Shown: in pieces, positions 1 through 11,161 of the stretch
Position numbering within the stretch: position 1 is the stretch's first letter
Layout of the letters: each line of letters begins with the position of its first letter
Assembly: GCA_001051155.2 (NCBI GenBank)
Contig: JYIP02000002.1
Coordinates: 1,371,583-1,435,582 of the forward strand
Length of the DNA stretch: 64,000 bases
Source: Chrysoporthe austroafricana
Taxonomy: Eukaryota; Ascomycota; Sordariomycetes; Diaporthales; Cryphonectriaceae
Direction: 5' to 3'
Made by a program: the position numbers and the translations under genes
Notes under the pieces: model-generated
Database searches by the model: none
What the model was told of the DNA's origin: nothing
What the model saw: only the letters and a program-made list of their open reading frames with translations

Positions 1-16
1 AATTCATGCCTATTAT

Positions 17-847
17 ATGAGTGATCTACGCACGAGGCTCCAAGGTCTTCATACGTCCATGAGTAACCTCCGACAGAGTTGCCACCTCAACGTCGCTAGC
101 AATTCTTACGACCAGCAAGCCGAATTGGAGGTCAGAGTATGGAACAAATTAATTTGGACACTAGACGGCCTGGACCAAGATGGATGGAACGCAATTGTCG
201 TGGCTCGCAATAGAGTGAACCAAGCAGCATCTGATGTGCGTAGCCTAGCTGCCGGGGTCGATGCGATCAGAGCGAAGCTCGAGGAAATGGTCGATATTCT
301 GGGCTTCGATTACATCAAAGACGGCCTTCCACAGGCTCTGGGCCGGCGGGACGTAGTGATGGCTTTCAGGCTCCAGGTCAATCAACTTACGCAACGCGGA
401 ATGGCCGCCAAGGCCGAGTTATCGCGAGTGACGAGCTGGACCGTCCACTGCCTTTTGCTCGCCTGGATCGACTGCATCAGCGCCTACATGGAGAGGCCAG
501 ATACTGAGAACGATGAGAGGGAAAGAGCAAGAGAGGGTCTTGTGCAGGCGATGGCAAGGGCTCAAATCCAGCAGATGGTGTCTCAAGGGCTGCTGACGGA
601 GGCAGACGCACCACAAGAACTGAGAGACGCTATCGCCCGTGTGAGGGCAGCTCTAAATGATGACCCGGATTTACGGCCTCAGCAAAATCCACAGGTGCAA
701 CAGCGACAGCCTAGTGAAGCTGATGGCAAGGCCAAAAGATGGTCCAAGGGCAATGCAGGAAGAAGAAGGTCTCAAACGTCTGGGGGAGGCCGTGGAAGGA
801 TGAGGTTAGGTAGATGGCCACCGATTCCAACACAAAGCGAGTATTAG
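17..847 (+). CDS. Hypothetical protein, possibly the 3' part of a longer gene
   Basis: An open frame of 276 codons starts with ATG near the window edge, so upstream exons may be missing. I do not recognise the family. The protein is mostly helix-forming. Residues about 1-150 contain heptad-like stretches (around 'VDAIRAKLEEMVDIL') and one hydrophobic segment near residues 140-152 ('TVHCLLLAWIDCISAYM'). Residues 215-276 are low-complexity, Gln-rich and then Arg/Gly-rich ('GRRRSQTSGGGRGRMR'), which resembles a disordered basic tail. The length and protein-like composition favour a real gene, but no catalytic motif is visible and no neighbour suggests a role. Confidence 0.5.
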   Translation: MSDLRTRLQGLHTSMSNLRQSCHLNVASNSYDQQAELEVRVWNKLIWTLDGLDQDGWNAIVVARNRVNQAASDVRSLAAGVDAIRAKLEEMVDILGFDYIKDGLPQALGRRDVVMAFRLQVNQLTQRGMAAKAELSRVTSWTVHCLLLAWIDCISAYMERPDTENDERERAREGLVQAMARAQIQQMVSQGLLTEADAPQELRDAIARVRAALNDDPDLRPQQNPQVQQRQPSEADGKAKRWSKGNAGRRRSQTSGGGRGRMRLGRWPPIPTQSEY

Positions 848-1501
848 ATTAAGCTGGTATATCGAATGAATAGGATTAGTTGTCTCAACGAAGAGTGAGA
901 AGTCACCCTTAATGTGTCTATCTGCGTGACATAACTGGGCTGAGTGGCCAGGATGCAAAGATCGAGGTCCGACTCAGGAGGCTAGAGCATATATGATAAT
1001 ATGAATCGTTGTTTGTTCTCTCCAACAGGAGTTTCCCCTGACATTAGTTGATTTTACATGCGGGCGGTGCATCCTGCTTCTGGCTTCTTACTCTTGAGCA
1101 ATGTTGAAGTGTCCATGTGACCCAGATAGAAAATGCCAATCAATGAAGTAGGCAAGTGCTGGCAACTCCATGAGTAACGAGGCATAGACTCGAAGTATAT
1201 TGTATGACAAAATACTTGGCTAGTTGTGCCGACTTGTTGAGCCGGAAAGCTCTGAAGCGACCCGAATGTAAGTAATGGCTATGCTAGGTATACGTGTAGA
1301 CGTGCCCATGCGCCCTTCCTCCCCCTACCACACACACACCAACGACAATAAATAGAGGGGAAAACTGCCATAGCTGAAATTTTCAACTTCTTTCCTCAAC
1401 AGGTAGTTGACCAGGTAAGTCTCCGCCGCAATTGAAAATTATACGATGAGACCCGAGATGGAAGGGGCAGTGGAAAAGCCCGAGGCGGGTATAATAAGAT
1501 C
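848..1501. other. Intergenic region, no gene seen
   Basis: About 650 bases of AT-leaning sequence lie between the first ORF and the end of the G1 peptidase gene on the other strand. A CA-rich stretch (cacacacacacc) is near 1330. I see no coding pattern, tRNA or large repeat. Confidence 0.5.
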
Positions 1502-2451
1502 TCAAACGTATGAGATAGTCACGGAGCTGCTCGTTACTGAAGCACTGGTCAGAACCTGTCCGTTCTGCTCGATATCAAAAATGGTAGCCCCGGATGGTCC
1601 AACAGTCCCAGAGGAGCCGCTTGCAGAGGCACCAGTGAAGGTCACGGTGCCAAAGTTCGCGAAGGGCACAAGAGCTCCATTCTCCTCGAAGTCCTCGACG
1701 ATCCACTCGGCGTTGAGCTCCTGCAGAGCTGCGCTCTGTCCGGTAAAGGTGTGCGTGACTGTAGTCCCCTTGGTGACATTCTCCACGACGGCCGTGCCGG
1801 CTGAGGTGGATGTTGCCGTGACAGTGACCTTGATGGTATCTCCAGCAGAAATGCTGATTCCGGAGAAGTCATACCTGTGACCGCAATGCGTGAGTATATG
1901 CTAGCGTGTGGATGGGGAACACATGATACTTACGCATAGTCTGGGTACCACTCGTACCAGGCATCATATGCGACCTGACTTCCTTCGACGTAAAAGTCGA
2001 CGCCAGTCTGGAGGATAGAGTTCCTGGCAGTGTCTCCGTCTATGCCGACCCAGGCCGAAGCAGCATACTACGAACATGTGAGCCGAGTCCCGGGCAAGGC
2101 CAAGCGATCAGTCGGGATGAGAAATCTCTATTATGCACATACCTCGGTTGAGCTGCTTCCACTTCCAGGGGTCTTGGGGGTCGGAACGACGAAGGTTCCG
2201 GTGACTGACGTGTACCCCGAGCCAATGAGGACCGCACCAGCCCAGTTCGACGAGTATGAGACCTGGGTAGTCTCGTTGAAAGACGCAAGGTCGTCAATCT
2301 CGACGCCTTCGCTGTTTGTGGCAGGTAGGCGAGGCGTCCCTTGGCGGCGGGCAAGCCGAGCTTCATTACGCTCGCGACGTCTCTCAGTGAAACGAGCCGC
2401 GAAGGCTGCATTAGCTCCGAGGAGAACTGCGACGATATTGGTGTACTTCAT
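1502..2451 (-). CDS. Secreted glutamic endopeptidase, family G1 (eqolisin)
   Basis: This is an acid endopeptidase of the fungal G1 family (aspergilloglutamic/scytalidoglutamic type), acting outside the cell. Exons by splice signals and phase are 2451-2143, 2067-1934 and 1874-1502, giving 271 residues. The ATG at 2451 gives a signal peptide (MKYTNIVAVLLGANAAFA) followed by an Arg-rich propeptide with possible Kex2-like pairs (LARRQ). Family hallmarks are present: 'YSSNWAGAVL', 'VTGTFVVPTP', 'SAWVGIDGDT' and 'DAWYEWYPDYA'. The likely catalytic pair is Gln in 'ILQTGVDF' and Glu in 'YEWYPD', which matches the family. The Cys often found after 'DGDT' is replaced here ('DGDTARNS'). Both introns are short with strong gtatgt/gtaagt donors. 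Length is normal for the family. Confidence 0.92.
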
Positions 2452-2590
2452 TTTGAAAGCGACGACAATGGAGATCGACAAACTTGGGCTCGAGGGAAGC
2501 AAGATTTAGGGACAATCTATTAAGCAATACGCTTAAAAGCCACGCAGACTGATATCACCAAACTCCAACAGAGACGAGCAGATCAGTGAG

Positions 2591-2598
2591 CTTTTATA
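2591..2598 (-). promoter_or_regulatory. TATA-like box upstream of the G1 peptidase gene
   Basis: On the minus strand the sequence reads TATAAAAG about 140 bases before the peptidase ATG. The position suits a core promoter for a regulated secreted enzyme. This rests only on motif and spacing. Confidence 0.4.
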
Positions 2599-2599
2599 T

Positions 2600-5142
2600 C
2601 TTCACATTCATGATGCCAGAGGCGCGCGGAGATAAAGGTTCATGCTCTGCAAATACGAAGCGACCCAAGTCGATACGTTGCTCTACCAGATCGGTTATCA
2701 GTGCAAGGCTGGTGTTTGTCAAGATCATGTGGATATGAAGAGGATTACTGGACCAAATGTTAACCTCACCCAGTACCATGCAATACTACCTTCCCAATAT
2801 AACAGACTCGGCGGTCTACATGGTGTTTGGACAGCTTGCTCTGCTAGATCTAGGGAAACTTTCAAGTAAGCTTAATTGCATCAGCGCGCCAAGCTGCGGA
2901 GACGGCCAATCCTAGCTTGTCACCAGGCCTAGGCAGGGTGGTAGATACTACAGTATTCTGCAACGTGATGCGTCTAGAATCATTCGAACAGAAAATGATA
3001 CAAGATTGCCCGGCTCTTGGACGGCAGATCTACCCAAGATCCAACTGGGCGGCCACTCGATCTGGTGAGGCCCTCATGGGCAAATTTTCAGCGACAGTCT
3101 CGTCACTGATCCGTGCGCGCCACTTGCCAGTCAAGATGGACAGTATTTTCGTCATCAAAGGCGTGATCCAGTGCTGGCATGATGAGGTAGCAATATTAAT
3201 GGCAAAGCTCGCTAGACAATTACGAAATGCACCTGGCGCGTTGGATCGATGCCCCGCATCAAAGCCCACGAACAGCCCACGAATGCAGCAGCAACTGCAA
3301 CTGTTATCTACGTTTCTATAGGGGCGGACGAATATTCCGAGCTCGGCCGAACCAGAGTTGAGGGAGCACCCACTCGACACCAGGTAGAGGAGACCCTCCC
3401 TACTGTCGCCTGACTGGCTCGCATTGCTACCTAGGGTGCTAGGTAGTGATAGCTGTTGGATCGTCCGAAAACGCGTGTTGTTATCTACGTGGGAATATCA
3501 GATTGTCAGGTTTCATAGTGCGGTGGCAATAAAGCTTAGGCTAATCGATGATGTAAGTCAGGGATCAACAGTTGAAATCTTGGCAACCCCAATATCTCGT
3601 TGCTTCATAGCACACACCCACGACACCCTCGTATCAGGAGATGTACTTGCCTTCCTGTTCTAGTAAAAAGTGTTCAAATAGTCTCGGACAAATTCTGCAA
3701 AAGGCGCGGAAGACAACAGTCAGAAATCGTATTGTTTGAGACGGACAGGGCACCCTGAGCAGATGTCTGCTGCCGGCTTGATACTCTAGACATGCGACCC
3801 TGAGAGGTGATAAACCACAGAACATCACTCATGAGAGCCAACACTCGAAAAAATCAGCATGAGAGGGCATTTGTGAAGAGGATGTTAGCTCTCAAGATCA
3901 TGTTAGATCTTGTCGAAGTGTACCCAGCAGTGTTTGACTGCTCCAATGAGTGTTATACGAGAAATGTGATGCCCTAGCTACCTGAGTATATCCGAGGGCA
4001 ACAACCTGCAGATCACAGAATCAAGACGCTAGGAAAGCATCAAGGTTCAGGCCATCAAAGAACAGAGAAGAATATGGGCAAAATTTGAGATTTGCAGAAG
4101 CAACCTCCCTTCATTCACACCAATGTTGTTTCTTTCTTTTCGCTGCATCTGCCTCAACATCACGCCATACATGGGGGGGATGTTTAATGTTGTAGTGAAT
4201 ATCTTCTAATGACTAATTGTAACACGTAAATGGCATGTAGAACACCTGGCACGAAGCGCCTAGGATAAAACATAGCTGAGAAAAGTCCGGATACTTTCTA
4301 ACTCATCTCCCATATCAACGATCTACAAAATGTTGCTATCCCTCGGGCTTGATTCCAAATTTGCTCAATCACTGCTTCAGTCGTCACCGAACAGCTTGAC
4401 ATTATCACTACTCTAGAAAGTGTTTAATTATAGTCATCCTACAGTCGTACTTCAACGTATGACTGCCAGAGCTGATCAGGGAGCAATGCGTGAAATACAA
4501 TTTTGGATATTGTACCTAGATTCAGTTCACTGCTAAATAGTCATCTAGCATAGAAAAATGAGTAGGCATGATAGGCCAGTCCCTAGCCACCTAGATTTGA
4601 ATCATCGAGAGTACATACGTTATTACTAAGGTAGTGCGAGGGTAGTAGGTACGTTATCATGGATCATTGAGATAGTACCACGTGAGTGCTAAGAGTATCA
4701 GAGTATCCTATTCGACAGAGGATCTAAGCGCATTTTTCTTCAACTCAAGCCTCCTGACGGACAAGGTTCACCGCCAGTACACAGGATCAATGTCTGCAAG
4801 GGTGTGCATGGTAGTGCCAGAGACGAAGTGAAGGTACGACTGGATTATGAGGTGAGACGAGCTTGGCTCTATTTGTGGGCGCTTTTCATGGCTGCATTGT
4901 AATTATGATTTTCTATTATAATGGCTCTGGGGATCTTTGCAGTGATTTGAGTAAGAGACCCTACATATGATCCGTGTTAGTGGACTCCGAGATGCCGAGG
5001 CCGGCTCCGTAGCCGTGGATTAGTGGGTATGACCAGGGCCTCGGCTCACTGGCACCGGCATCGCAGCAACCCCCCTCCACCCTCACGGCAGCGCGACGTT
5101 GTGTTTGGCAGCTCCGGATGATTGCACAGTGATGCGGGAAGA
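2600..5142. other. Long gene-poor, AT-leaning intergenic region
   Basis: About 2.5 kb holds only short overlapping open frames on both strands (for example 2917-3321 + and 3030-3380 -), none with domain motifs or convincing splice partners. I see no tRNA or transposon ends. It separates the G1 peptidase from the CoA-transferase gene. Confidence 0.5.
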
Positions 5143-6715
5143 ATGAGTGTGAAGATGGCAACGAATAGCATGGGCCGTGCCTTGAGGATATCGAGAGGCT
5201 TTCAAACATGCCGGCCGCGCATTCTGAGCATGGGCCGCACCCCCTCCGGCTTTCGCCGCTCGTCTACGGCTGCTGGGTTGCTCCCTCTGGAGGGGTACCG
5301 AGTCCTTGATATGACCCGCGTTTTGGCCGGGGTGAGGTTGCCTTGGTCTACTTCCAAACATAAGATTACTGACCGGTCTGTAGCCATACTGCACTCAGAT
5401 ATTGGGCGACCTTGGGTAAGTCTTTTACCATCCCGCTTTTCCTCCCTTAGGCAGGCTCGGGGTGTACTGAGATCGCGCAGTGCTGAGGTCATCAAGATCG
5501 AGCATCCTGTCCGCGGCGACGATACGCGGGCATGGGGTCCGCCATATGCTGAATACAAGGTCGACTCGAAGCATGAGGGCCCTGGTGAAGCAGCGTATTT
5601 CCTAGGTGTGAGCGATTCGTGACCCGTATGCCGAGGCATGGCAACTGACAGCACCAGGTGAACCGGAACAAGAAGTCCCTGGCCTTGTCCTTCCAAGACC
5701 CAGCAGGCGTCGACATCTTGCACAAGCTCGCCGCCAAGTGTGACATCCTCGTGGAAAATTATATCCCAGGTGCATTGAAGAAGTATGGTCTTGACTTCGA
5801 CACCATTCACAAGATCAACCCAGCGCTCATATATGCCTCGATAACCGGGTACGGCCAGACCGGTCCGTACGCACAGCGCGCCGGGTACGATGTGATGGTT
5901 GAAGCGGAATTCGGACTGATGCACATCACGGGCACCAGAGATGGACCACCGGTGAAGGTTGGAGTGGCTGTTACCGATTTGACGACCGGCTTGTACACGA
6001 GTAACAGCATCATGGCGGCCCTGCTTGCTCGGCAGAAGTCCGGCAAGGGGCAACACCTGGATGTTGCCCTGAGTGACTGCCAGACGGCCACCCTGGCAAA
6101 CATTGCCAGTAGCTGTCTCATCAGCGGGAAGAAGGATACTGGAAGATGGGGCACCGCACATCGTGAGCTCTCCTGGTCCCTACTGTCCCACTCCGACTGA
6201 CAGCAGTAGCATCCATCGTGCCGTACAAGGCCTTCAAGACCAAGGACGGTGACATTCTTTTCGGCGGTGGAAATGATCGCCTCTTCGGCATCCTCTGTGA
6301 TAGTCTTGGAAGGCCAGAGTGGAAGGATGACCCTAAGTACAAGATTAACTCTCAGCGCGTTGCGAATAGGGACGAGCTCGAAGCAGAGATCGAGAAGGTT
6401 TCAACGCAGAAGACAACCCAAGAATGGTTGAAGGTATTCGAGGGCAAGGGCATGCCCTATGCTGCCGTGAACGATGTGCAGGGGACGCTGAACCATGATC
6501 ACACGAAGGCGCGCAATATGGTGATAGAGGTGGACCATGAGGAATGCGGCCCGATCAAGCTGGTGAATACGCCATTGAAGTTCTCCGAGAGCAAGCCAGG
6601 GCTCAGAAGCCCGCCGCCGACCTTGGGTCAACATACGAACGAGGTTCTAAAGGAGCATCTTGGATATGATGAGGCCGAAATAAGCCGTTTGAGAGAGAAG
6701 GGCGTGGTAAGGTAG
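5143..6715 (+). CDS. Class III (CaiB/BaiF) CoA-transferase, SUGCT-like, probably mitochondrial
   Basis: This is predicted to move CoA between dicarboxylic acids, as in the succinate-hydroxymethylglutarate CoA-transferase (SUGCT) branch of the CaiB/BaiF family. The exact acyl substrates are not readable from sequence. Exons are 5143-5331, 5384-5415 (32 nt), 5481-5607, 5658-6162 and 6210-6715, giving 452 residues. All junctions keep the frame: 'RVLAG|PYCTQILGDLG|AEVIKIEHP' and 'GTAH|PSIVPYKAF'. The first about 50 residues are basic and Ser-rich, like a mitochondrial presequence. The family motifs 'GYGQTGPYAQRAGYDVM' and 'HPSIVPY' are intact, and the likely catalytic Asp lies in 'VAVTDLTTG' (about residue 223). 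A second ATG 12 bases downstream (MATNSMGRAL) is an alternative start. The final intron requires the tag acceptor at 6207-6209, not the cag three bases earlier. Confidence 0.9.
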
Positions 6716-7173
6716 ACCCAGGTGCATTGGACAACATACAGGTAGAACAGCACATCGTGTCCCCGCCCTCTGGGGAAGGACGAAGCGACGTTCAATTTCC
6801 ATCGATTCAACCATCAACGAACAGGAGAAACTGTCACAGGAAGGTTGTCGCTGAGAACCCCTTCTGGAGGCGCTGATCCTGGTCTGTCGTCATTATCACG
6901 TGATGCGCACGTGCAGCGGCCGCGACTTCTTTCCCGTCAAGGTTCAGACCAATGCCGGGCTCCGAACCGAACGACGCTTTGAGGTTCCATCCGAAAGGCG
7001 CGCATCCCGTCTATAATGCCGAGAAGAGCTCTTGGGATCCACTTCTCGCCCGTCCAGAGGCGCAGTAACCTCACTGCGTTGCCTCAGTGATCGTTGCTCG
7101 TCAATTCGTTCTGATCCGTTCACAGCGCCGGTCTGAGCCTCACTCATGCTTGCCCGGGCTTCTTCGCACCGCG
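6716..7173. other. Intergenic region, probable promoter of the PHD gene
   Basis: About 460 bases between two plus-strand genes. The part near 6900-7140 is GC-rich. It probably holds the terminator of the CoA-transferase gene and the promoter and 5' leader of the PHD gene. No distinct box was identified. Confidence 0.4.
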
Positions 7174-8729
7174 ATGGCCGAGTCAGACCAAGGTGCTGGA
7201 GGCCTGGTGCCCAGCGATGAACCGGCTCAGCGGCAGGGCGTACGTCAAACACCAAACACGACGACGGCTGCTCCAGCCACACCACCTCCAGGCAGTGCTC
7301 CAGCATCGCGTTCAGCCAGCCCGCACGCCGGCAGTGGCACCAGACCAGCCCCATCCTCCGGCTCCAACCGGGTACCTTACGTCCCTCAGTTCTCAGCCGC
7401 CACCCAAATGATCCTCAAGCGGATGCGCGGCGAGCCCGGCGGCCTGGGCTCCGCCCTGGCTGCGGTAACCGCGCCAGGTGCGCCGAGACCGAGCTTTCCT
7501 CAGCCGACCTACGACAGCGTCAGGGAGCGTATCATCGCCAACATGAGCAGCGGTGGCAGGTCGACCTCGATGCCCGCGCCGTCCTCGTCGCCGGGCACAG
7601 CATCCGCTACGCTGCCGCTGCCTGTATCATCGCCGAGGCAGACAACGGCGTCGACCGTTGCACTGGTAGGGAACAAGCGTAAACGTGGTAGAGACGAGGC
7701 AAGCGACATCTCCTCTCCAGCAGAGGCATCCGACTACGGCGAGGGGATCAGGAGGAGCACCCCCAAACTGACGGCATCTTCGACACCAACTACGACCAAG
7801 TCGGGAAGACACGTCCTCAAGCCGGACACGTACGACCCGGCCGCGGAGGACAAGATCAAGAAGCGCAACCAGCTCGGCAAGCGAACGCCGGAGCAGGCGC
7901 TGTGCAAGAAGTGCACGCGCATGCACAGCCCAGCCACCAACCAGATGGTATTTTGCGATGGATGCAATGACCCCTGGCATCAGCGCTGCCATGAGCCGTG
8001 GATCGAAGATGAGGTGGTGCGGGATCCCGATGTGAAGTGGTATTGTGCGGTTTGCCAGGCAAAGAGGGACCGGTCAACACCCAAGAAAAAGGCTGTGGTC
8101 GAGCAGCCGAAGCTGGGGAGTTGGGCTGGGAAGCCAGCCAGTCAGGCATGTAGTAGGACGCGAATTTCATCGGATCATTATGATGCGCTGACTATAATGA
8201 ACAGAAGCGAGCATACCTCTCCGGGCTACCTCAAGCTGACCTCGTCAACCTCCTCCTGCGCGTGACCGAGCTTCATCCAGACCTCCCCATCTTCCCAATG
8301 GACGCCACAATCAAGAAGGCGGCATCCCCCATGCCCCGCTCACTCTTCGCCGGCAACTCTACGGAAGGTCTCTTTGGCCGCGCCGAGGCGAACCCCACGG
8401 GCCAGATGAACTTCATCCGCAAGATCCCTGCGAACGCCAAGAAGTCGACCATGGCGAAAGCCCGCTCCGGCCCGGGCAGCCTGCAGAGCAAGGACGCCGC
8501 GCAGGCGCATGGTATGAGGTCGTCGTCCGGCCATCAACTTCTTACCGAGGAAGAGGACTCGTCGTTTACGAAGCTGTGGCCTCGCCCGGGCAAGGGTATG
8601 TACAGCCGGCTACCGCCCGAGGCGGACGACGACCGCCAGCTGGTGGACGGCAGTGACTACGACGCGTTCAGCGTCATTGTTTTCAATGAGAAGGGGAAGA
8701 AGGTTGAGGAGAATGGGGTCAAGGTCTAG
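7174..8729 (+). CDS. PHD-finger protein (putative chromatin reader)
   Basis: Exons are 7174-8145 and 8205-8729, giving 498 residues. The first ATG in this frame is at 7174. Residues 1-230 are low-complexity (Pro, Ala, Ser, Thr) with a basic patch 'GNKRKRGRDEA' that could be a nuclear signal. Residues about 243-296 form a PHD zinc finger with the C4HC3 pattern: CKKC, CDGC, WHQRCH and WYCAVC. After the splice the protein continues 'KRAYLSGLPQADLVNLLL' and 'LHPDLPIFP', which I remember as conserved in fungal PHD-finger proteins of this type. This continuity requires a GC-AG intron (donor cag|gcatgt at 8146). Without splicing the frame runs into unrelated residues and stops at 8265. The C-terminus is disordered and charged. 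A nuclear histone-binding role is inferred from the PHD domain. Confidence 0.85.
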
Positions 8730-9027
8730 GAGCCTGGACCACAGCAAGAAAGAGGAAATGGAAGTAGCGAGAGCTCACTGAGCAGCCCACCAGCCATATC
8801 TTCCGATGACAATCGGCAGCTCGGCTTGGAGGGAACCTGACGAGTGGCATTAGCAGCATATCTCCCCTCCTAGTGCGCCTCGGCTCCGCCGGTCTACCCG
8901 ATATCGATATTTGAGGGATAGCTGCCTAGAACTTCGTCGCTGTTGCTTGGATCCCGAATCGCTGAGCAGGCTGACCTGTTGACGGTATCGCCTCCATAAC
9001 TCAATACTCATTACAATAATGTGTCCA

Positions 9028-10136
9028 TCAGGGCTCACTTGTAGTCCTGCCAACATCATCCGCTCCAGCATTGGCTTCTTCCGTCTCATCTGATACTGCG
9101 ATGCTTGTCCGTCTGCTTGTGACTGTGCTAGTGGCTTTGCTCTCCATCCCGTCCATGGTTGCAGTGAGTGATGTCGACTCTCCGTATGTCGAGGACGGCC
9201 CGCTTCTCTTGGCCACTGCCTCATCTGGCGCTTGCCCGTCGATGTGGACCTCGCTGAGCGCAATCATTACCTCAGAATCAGACCCGCGATCCGCGTAGGC
9301 CGCACTGCTCTCCAGCCGATCTCCTCCGGGTTGAGATAATGGGCGCTGACCTTGAGTGCTTTGTTCGCTGCCTCGGATCGGGGCTGCTCGATGTCTTTCG
9401 GAGTGGAGGCCTCTGACGAACCGACCGATGGCATGCCGGTGGATCATCGTATGGAAGAGATTCCATATGCTGCGACGCTGGGTCAGTTTTGCGCACAGGC
9501 AGGACCCAGCAGGCACCAACTTTAACAACCCCACCGCTACTTACCCGATGGCCCAGATCAAAATATACAGCACCGGCTCGGAGTAAGTTGGACTCATGCC
9601 CCAATATGCGTAGCCACGCGGGAAGATCTTCCTGACCCCGATGTAGACCAAGAACTGTGCAATGTATCCGAGCGAGAGCAACAGCCGGAGGATCATGATC
9701 CAGCCGGGATACCTTGCTGTCGACCGGACGACGGCGTACGCGTCGATCAAGCAGTCGACAGCGACGAGGGTGATCAGGGCGGCGGCCTCCGGTCTGTCAC
9801 GTCGAGAAATCACGTCAGCCTGTGCCGACGAGATGAATACTGCAGAGGCAGAGGAGGAAGAAATGCAAACCTTCGCCTCTGGCCCCTGTAGCGCACCAGA
9901 AACTCCGCCATAATGACGACGAGCACGCACGATAATGCCAGGTGAAGCGTGGCGTTGAGCAGCCTCAAAACCACCTTGCCCCAGCCTTCTGTCCAGTACC
10001 AGAAGCACCCTTCCCCCTCCCCGCCGGGAATCTCCTCGTGTGTCGAGCTCGCCGGCGTGTACTCCTCCATCGGCGCCTCTCGGAAGAAGGACCGCCGGGC
10101 AGCGGCCGAGCGGGGAGTGTTCACGCCGTCCGACAT
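9028..10136 (-). CDS. Multi-pass membrane protein of unknown function (C-terminal part certain, N-terminus open)
   Basis: Minimal model: ATG at 10136, exons 10136-9871, 9793-9545 and 9469-9028, giving 318 residues with all phases consistent. By eye there are four hydrophobic segments: 'LNATLHLALSCVLVVIMAEF', 'LITLVAVDCLIDAYAVV', 'MILRLLLSLGYIAQFLVYIG' and 'VLYILIWAIGIWNLFHTMI'. The last spans the second splice junction, which supports it. The remaining about 140 residues are polar, Ser/Thr/Glu-rich and probably cytoplasmic. I do not recognise the family. The frame stays open upstream of the ATG, and an acceptor at 10155-10156 could join it to a coding-like stretch at about 10265-10411, so the true protein may be longer. 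Confidence 0.65.
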
Positions 10137-10264
10137 TCGCCCAGATGACAACAGCTGTTGAAGTGATCTACACGGCTTCGAACATGAAACTGAGCCCCCT
10201 GCACAGCTACCAACTCTTGCATCCGCCCAGCAACGCTCGCGAGGGCCGCAAGTGTCACTGACAC

Positions 10265-11060
10265 CCGGCGCCGTCGTAGCAAAGGCGACCTCTTCAGCAC
10301 TCTGTCCAAGATATTTTCGGCATACTCAGGTGTGTAGAGCGGAGTCCAGTTGGTCCGAGGTCCGCGGTCGCTGATGTCGTCGTAAAGGATCTCGATTTCT
10401 CGTTGCGTGCGTCCACGGTATCAATGTAGTTAGCTAGTTCAACCTTACGAAGTTCTCGAAGCAGTGTCTCGAGCCAGATCTCAGGCTATGGAGTAAAATG
10501 ATTGATGCATCTGTCTACATGAAATGTCACAGCGTCTCGTCGAGGAGCACCGGGCTTGGTTTAAGAGGGACTGCGTCGGATCCGGATGGCGGAGCCATCA
10601 CCGTTACCCTGGCACATTACCCTGGCACATGAGATTCCTTGGCAGGCCAGAATGGCTTCACCGGTGCGTGTCCCGGTCAATCAGTGCTATGGAGGGCTTC
10701 GCCAAGCAGGTGCATCTGTGTCCGAGGGTATGCAGGTTTGAAGAGCTCGAGATGTTTCAAGGAGATCTCGCTTCTCGCTGTACGGACCGTACTTGGGACG
10801 ATACCGACTCAGGCACTGACACCTTAGCACCGGCTTGTAGCGGGGCAGAGGGTGAGGGATAGGTGGGCCCAGGGTCCATTGCAGGTCTGGTTCTGGGGCC
10901 CTGCACTGTTTCTTTGCTTACCCAGTACAAGAACTGAAGGAGGCTCCACATTGTTGTCACCAGGCTCAGGTGGGGAGGCGACAACAAGTTCAAAACGAAG
11001 AGAATGGTTTCTGCGATAGCCAGATGGATTTGAACTACTTGGCATATGTGGGAGAAATTA
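10265..11060 (-). other. Coding-like stretches, possible upstream exons of the 9-10 kb membrane protein
   Basis: Three minus-strand stretches look protein-like but were not joined with confidence. At about 11060-10922 there is 'IHLAIAETILFVLNLL' then 'TMWSLLQFLYW', two hydrophobic segments ending at a gtaagc donor. At about 10815-10690 there is 'CLSRYRPKYGPYSEKRDLL'. At about 10411-10265 there is 'REIEILYDDISDRGPRTNW' then 'TPLYTPEYAENILDRVL', ending at a gtgtca donor. The last one joins in phase to the acceptor before 10154 and then runs into the ATG at 10136. They could be 5' exons of that gene or a decayed relative. Confidence 0.35.
10604..10629 (+). repeat. 13-bp exact tandem duplication
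   Basis: The 13-mer ttaccctggcaca occurs twice back to back. It lies between coding-like stretches of the opposite strand and disturbs the frame there, so it may be a slippage duplication. Confidence 0.8.
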
Positions 11061-11161
11061 TCTAGGAAATTAAAATGCTGAATTCCTTTGAGTCTCAAGA
11101 CAGAACCAGAAACCCGTGAGGCCGTGACAGCAGACACTCCTCTGAGCGTTGGAACTCCCGT

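Noticed and set aside
2917..3380. Overlapping open frames of 134 and 116 codons on opposite strands
   Set aside because: Neither has a domain motif, signal peptide or plausible splice context; mutual overlap suggests chance.
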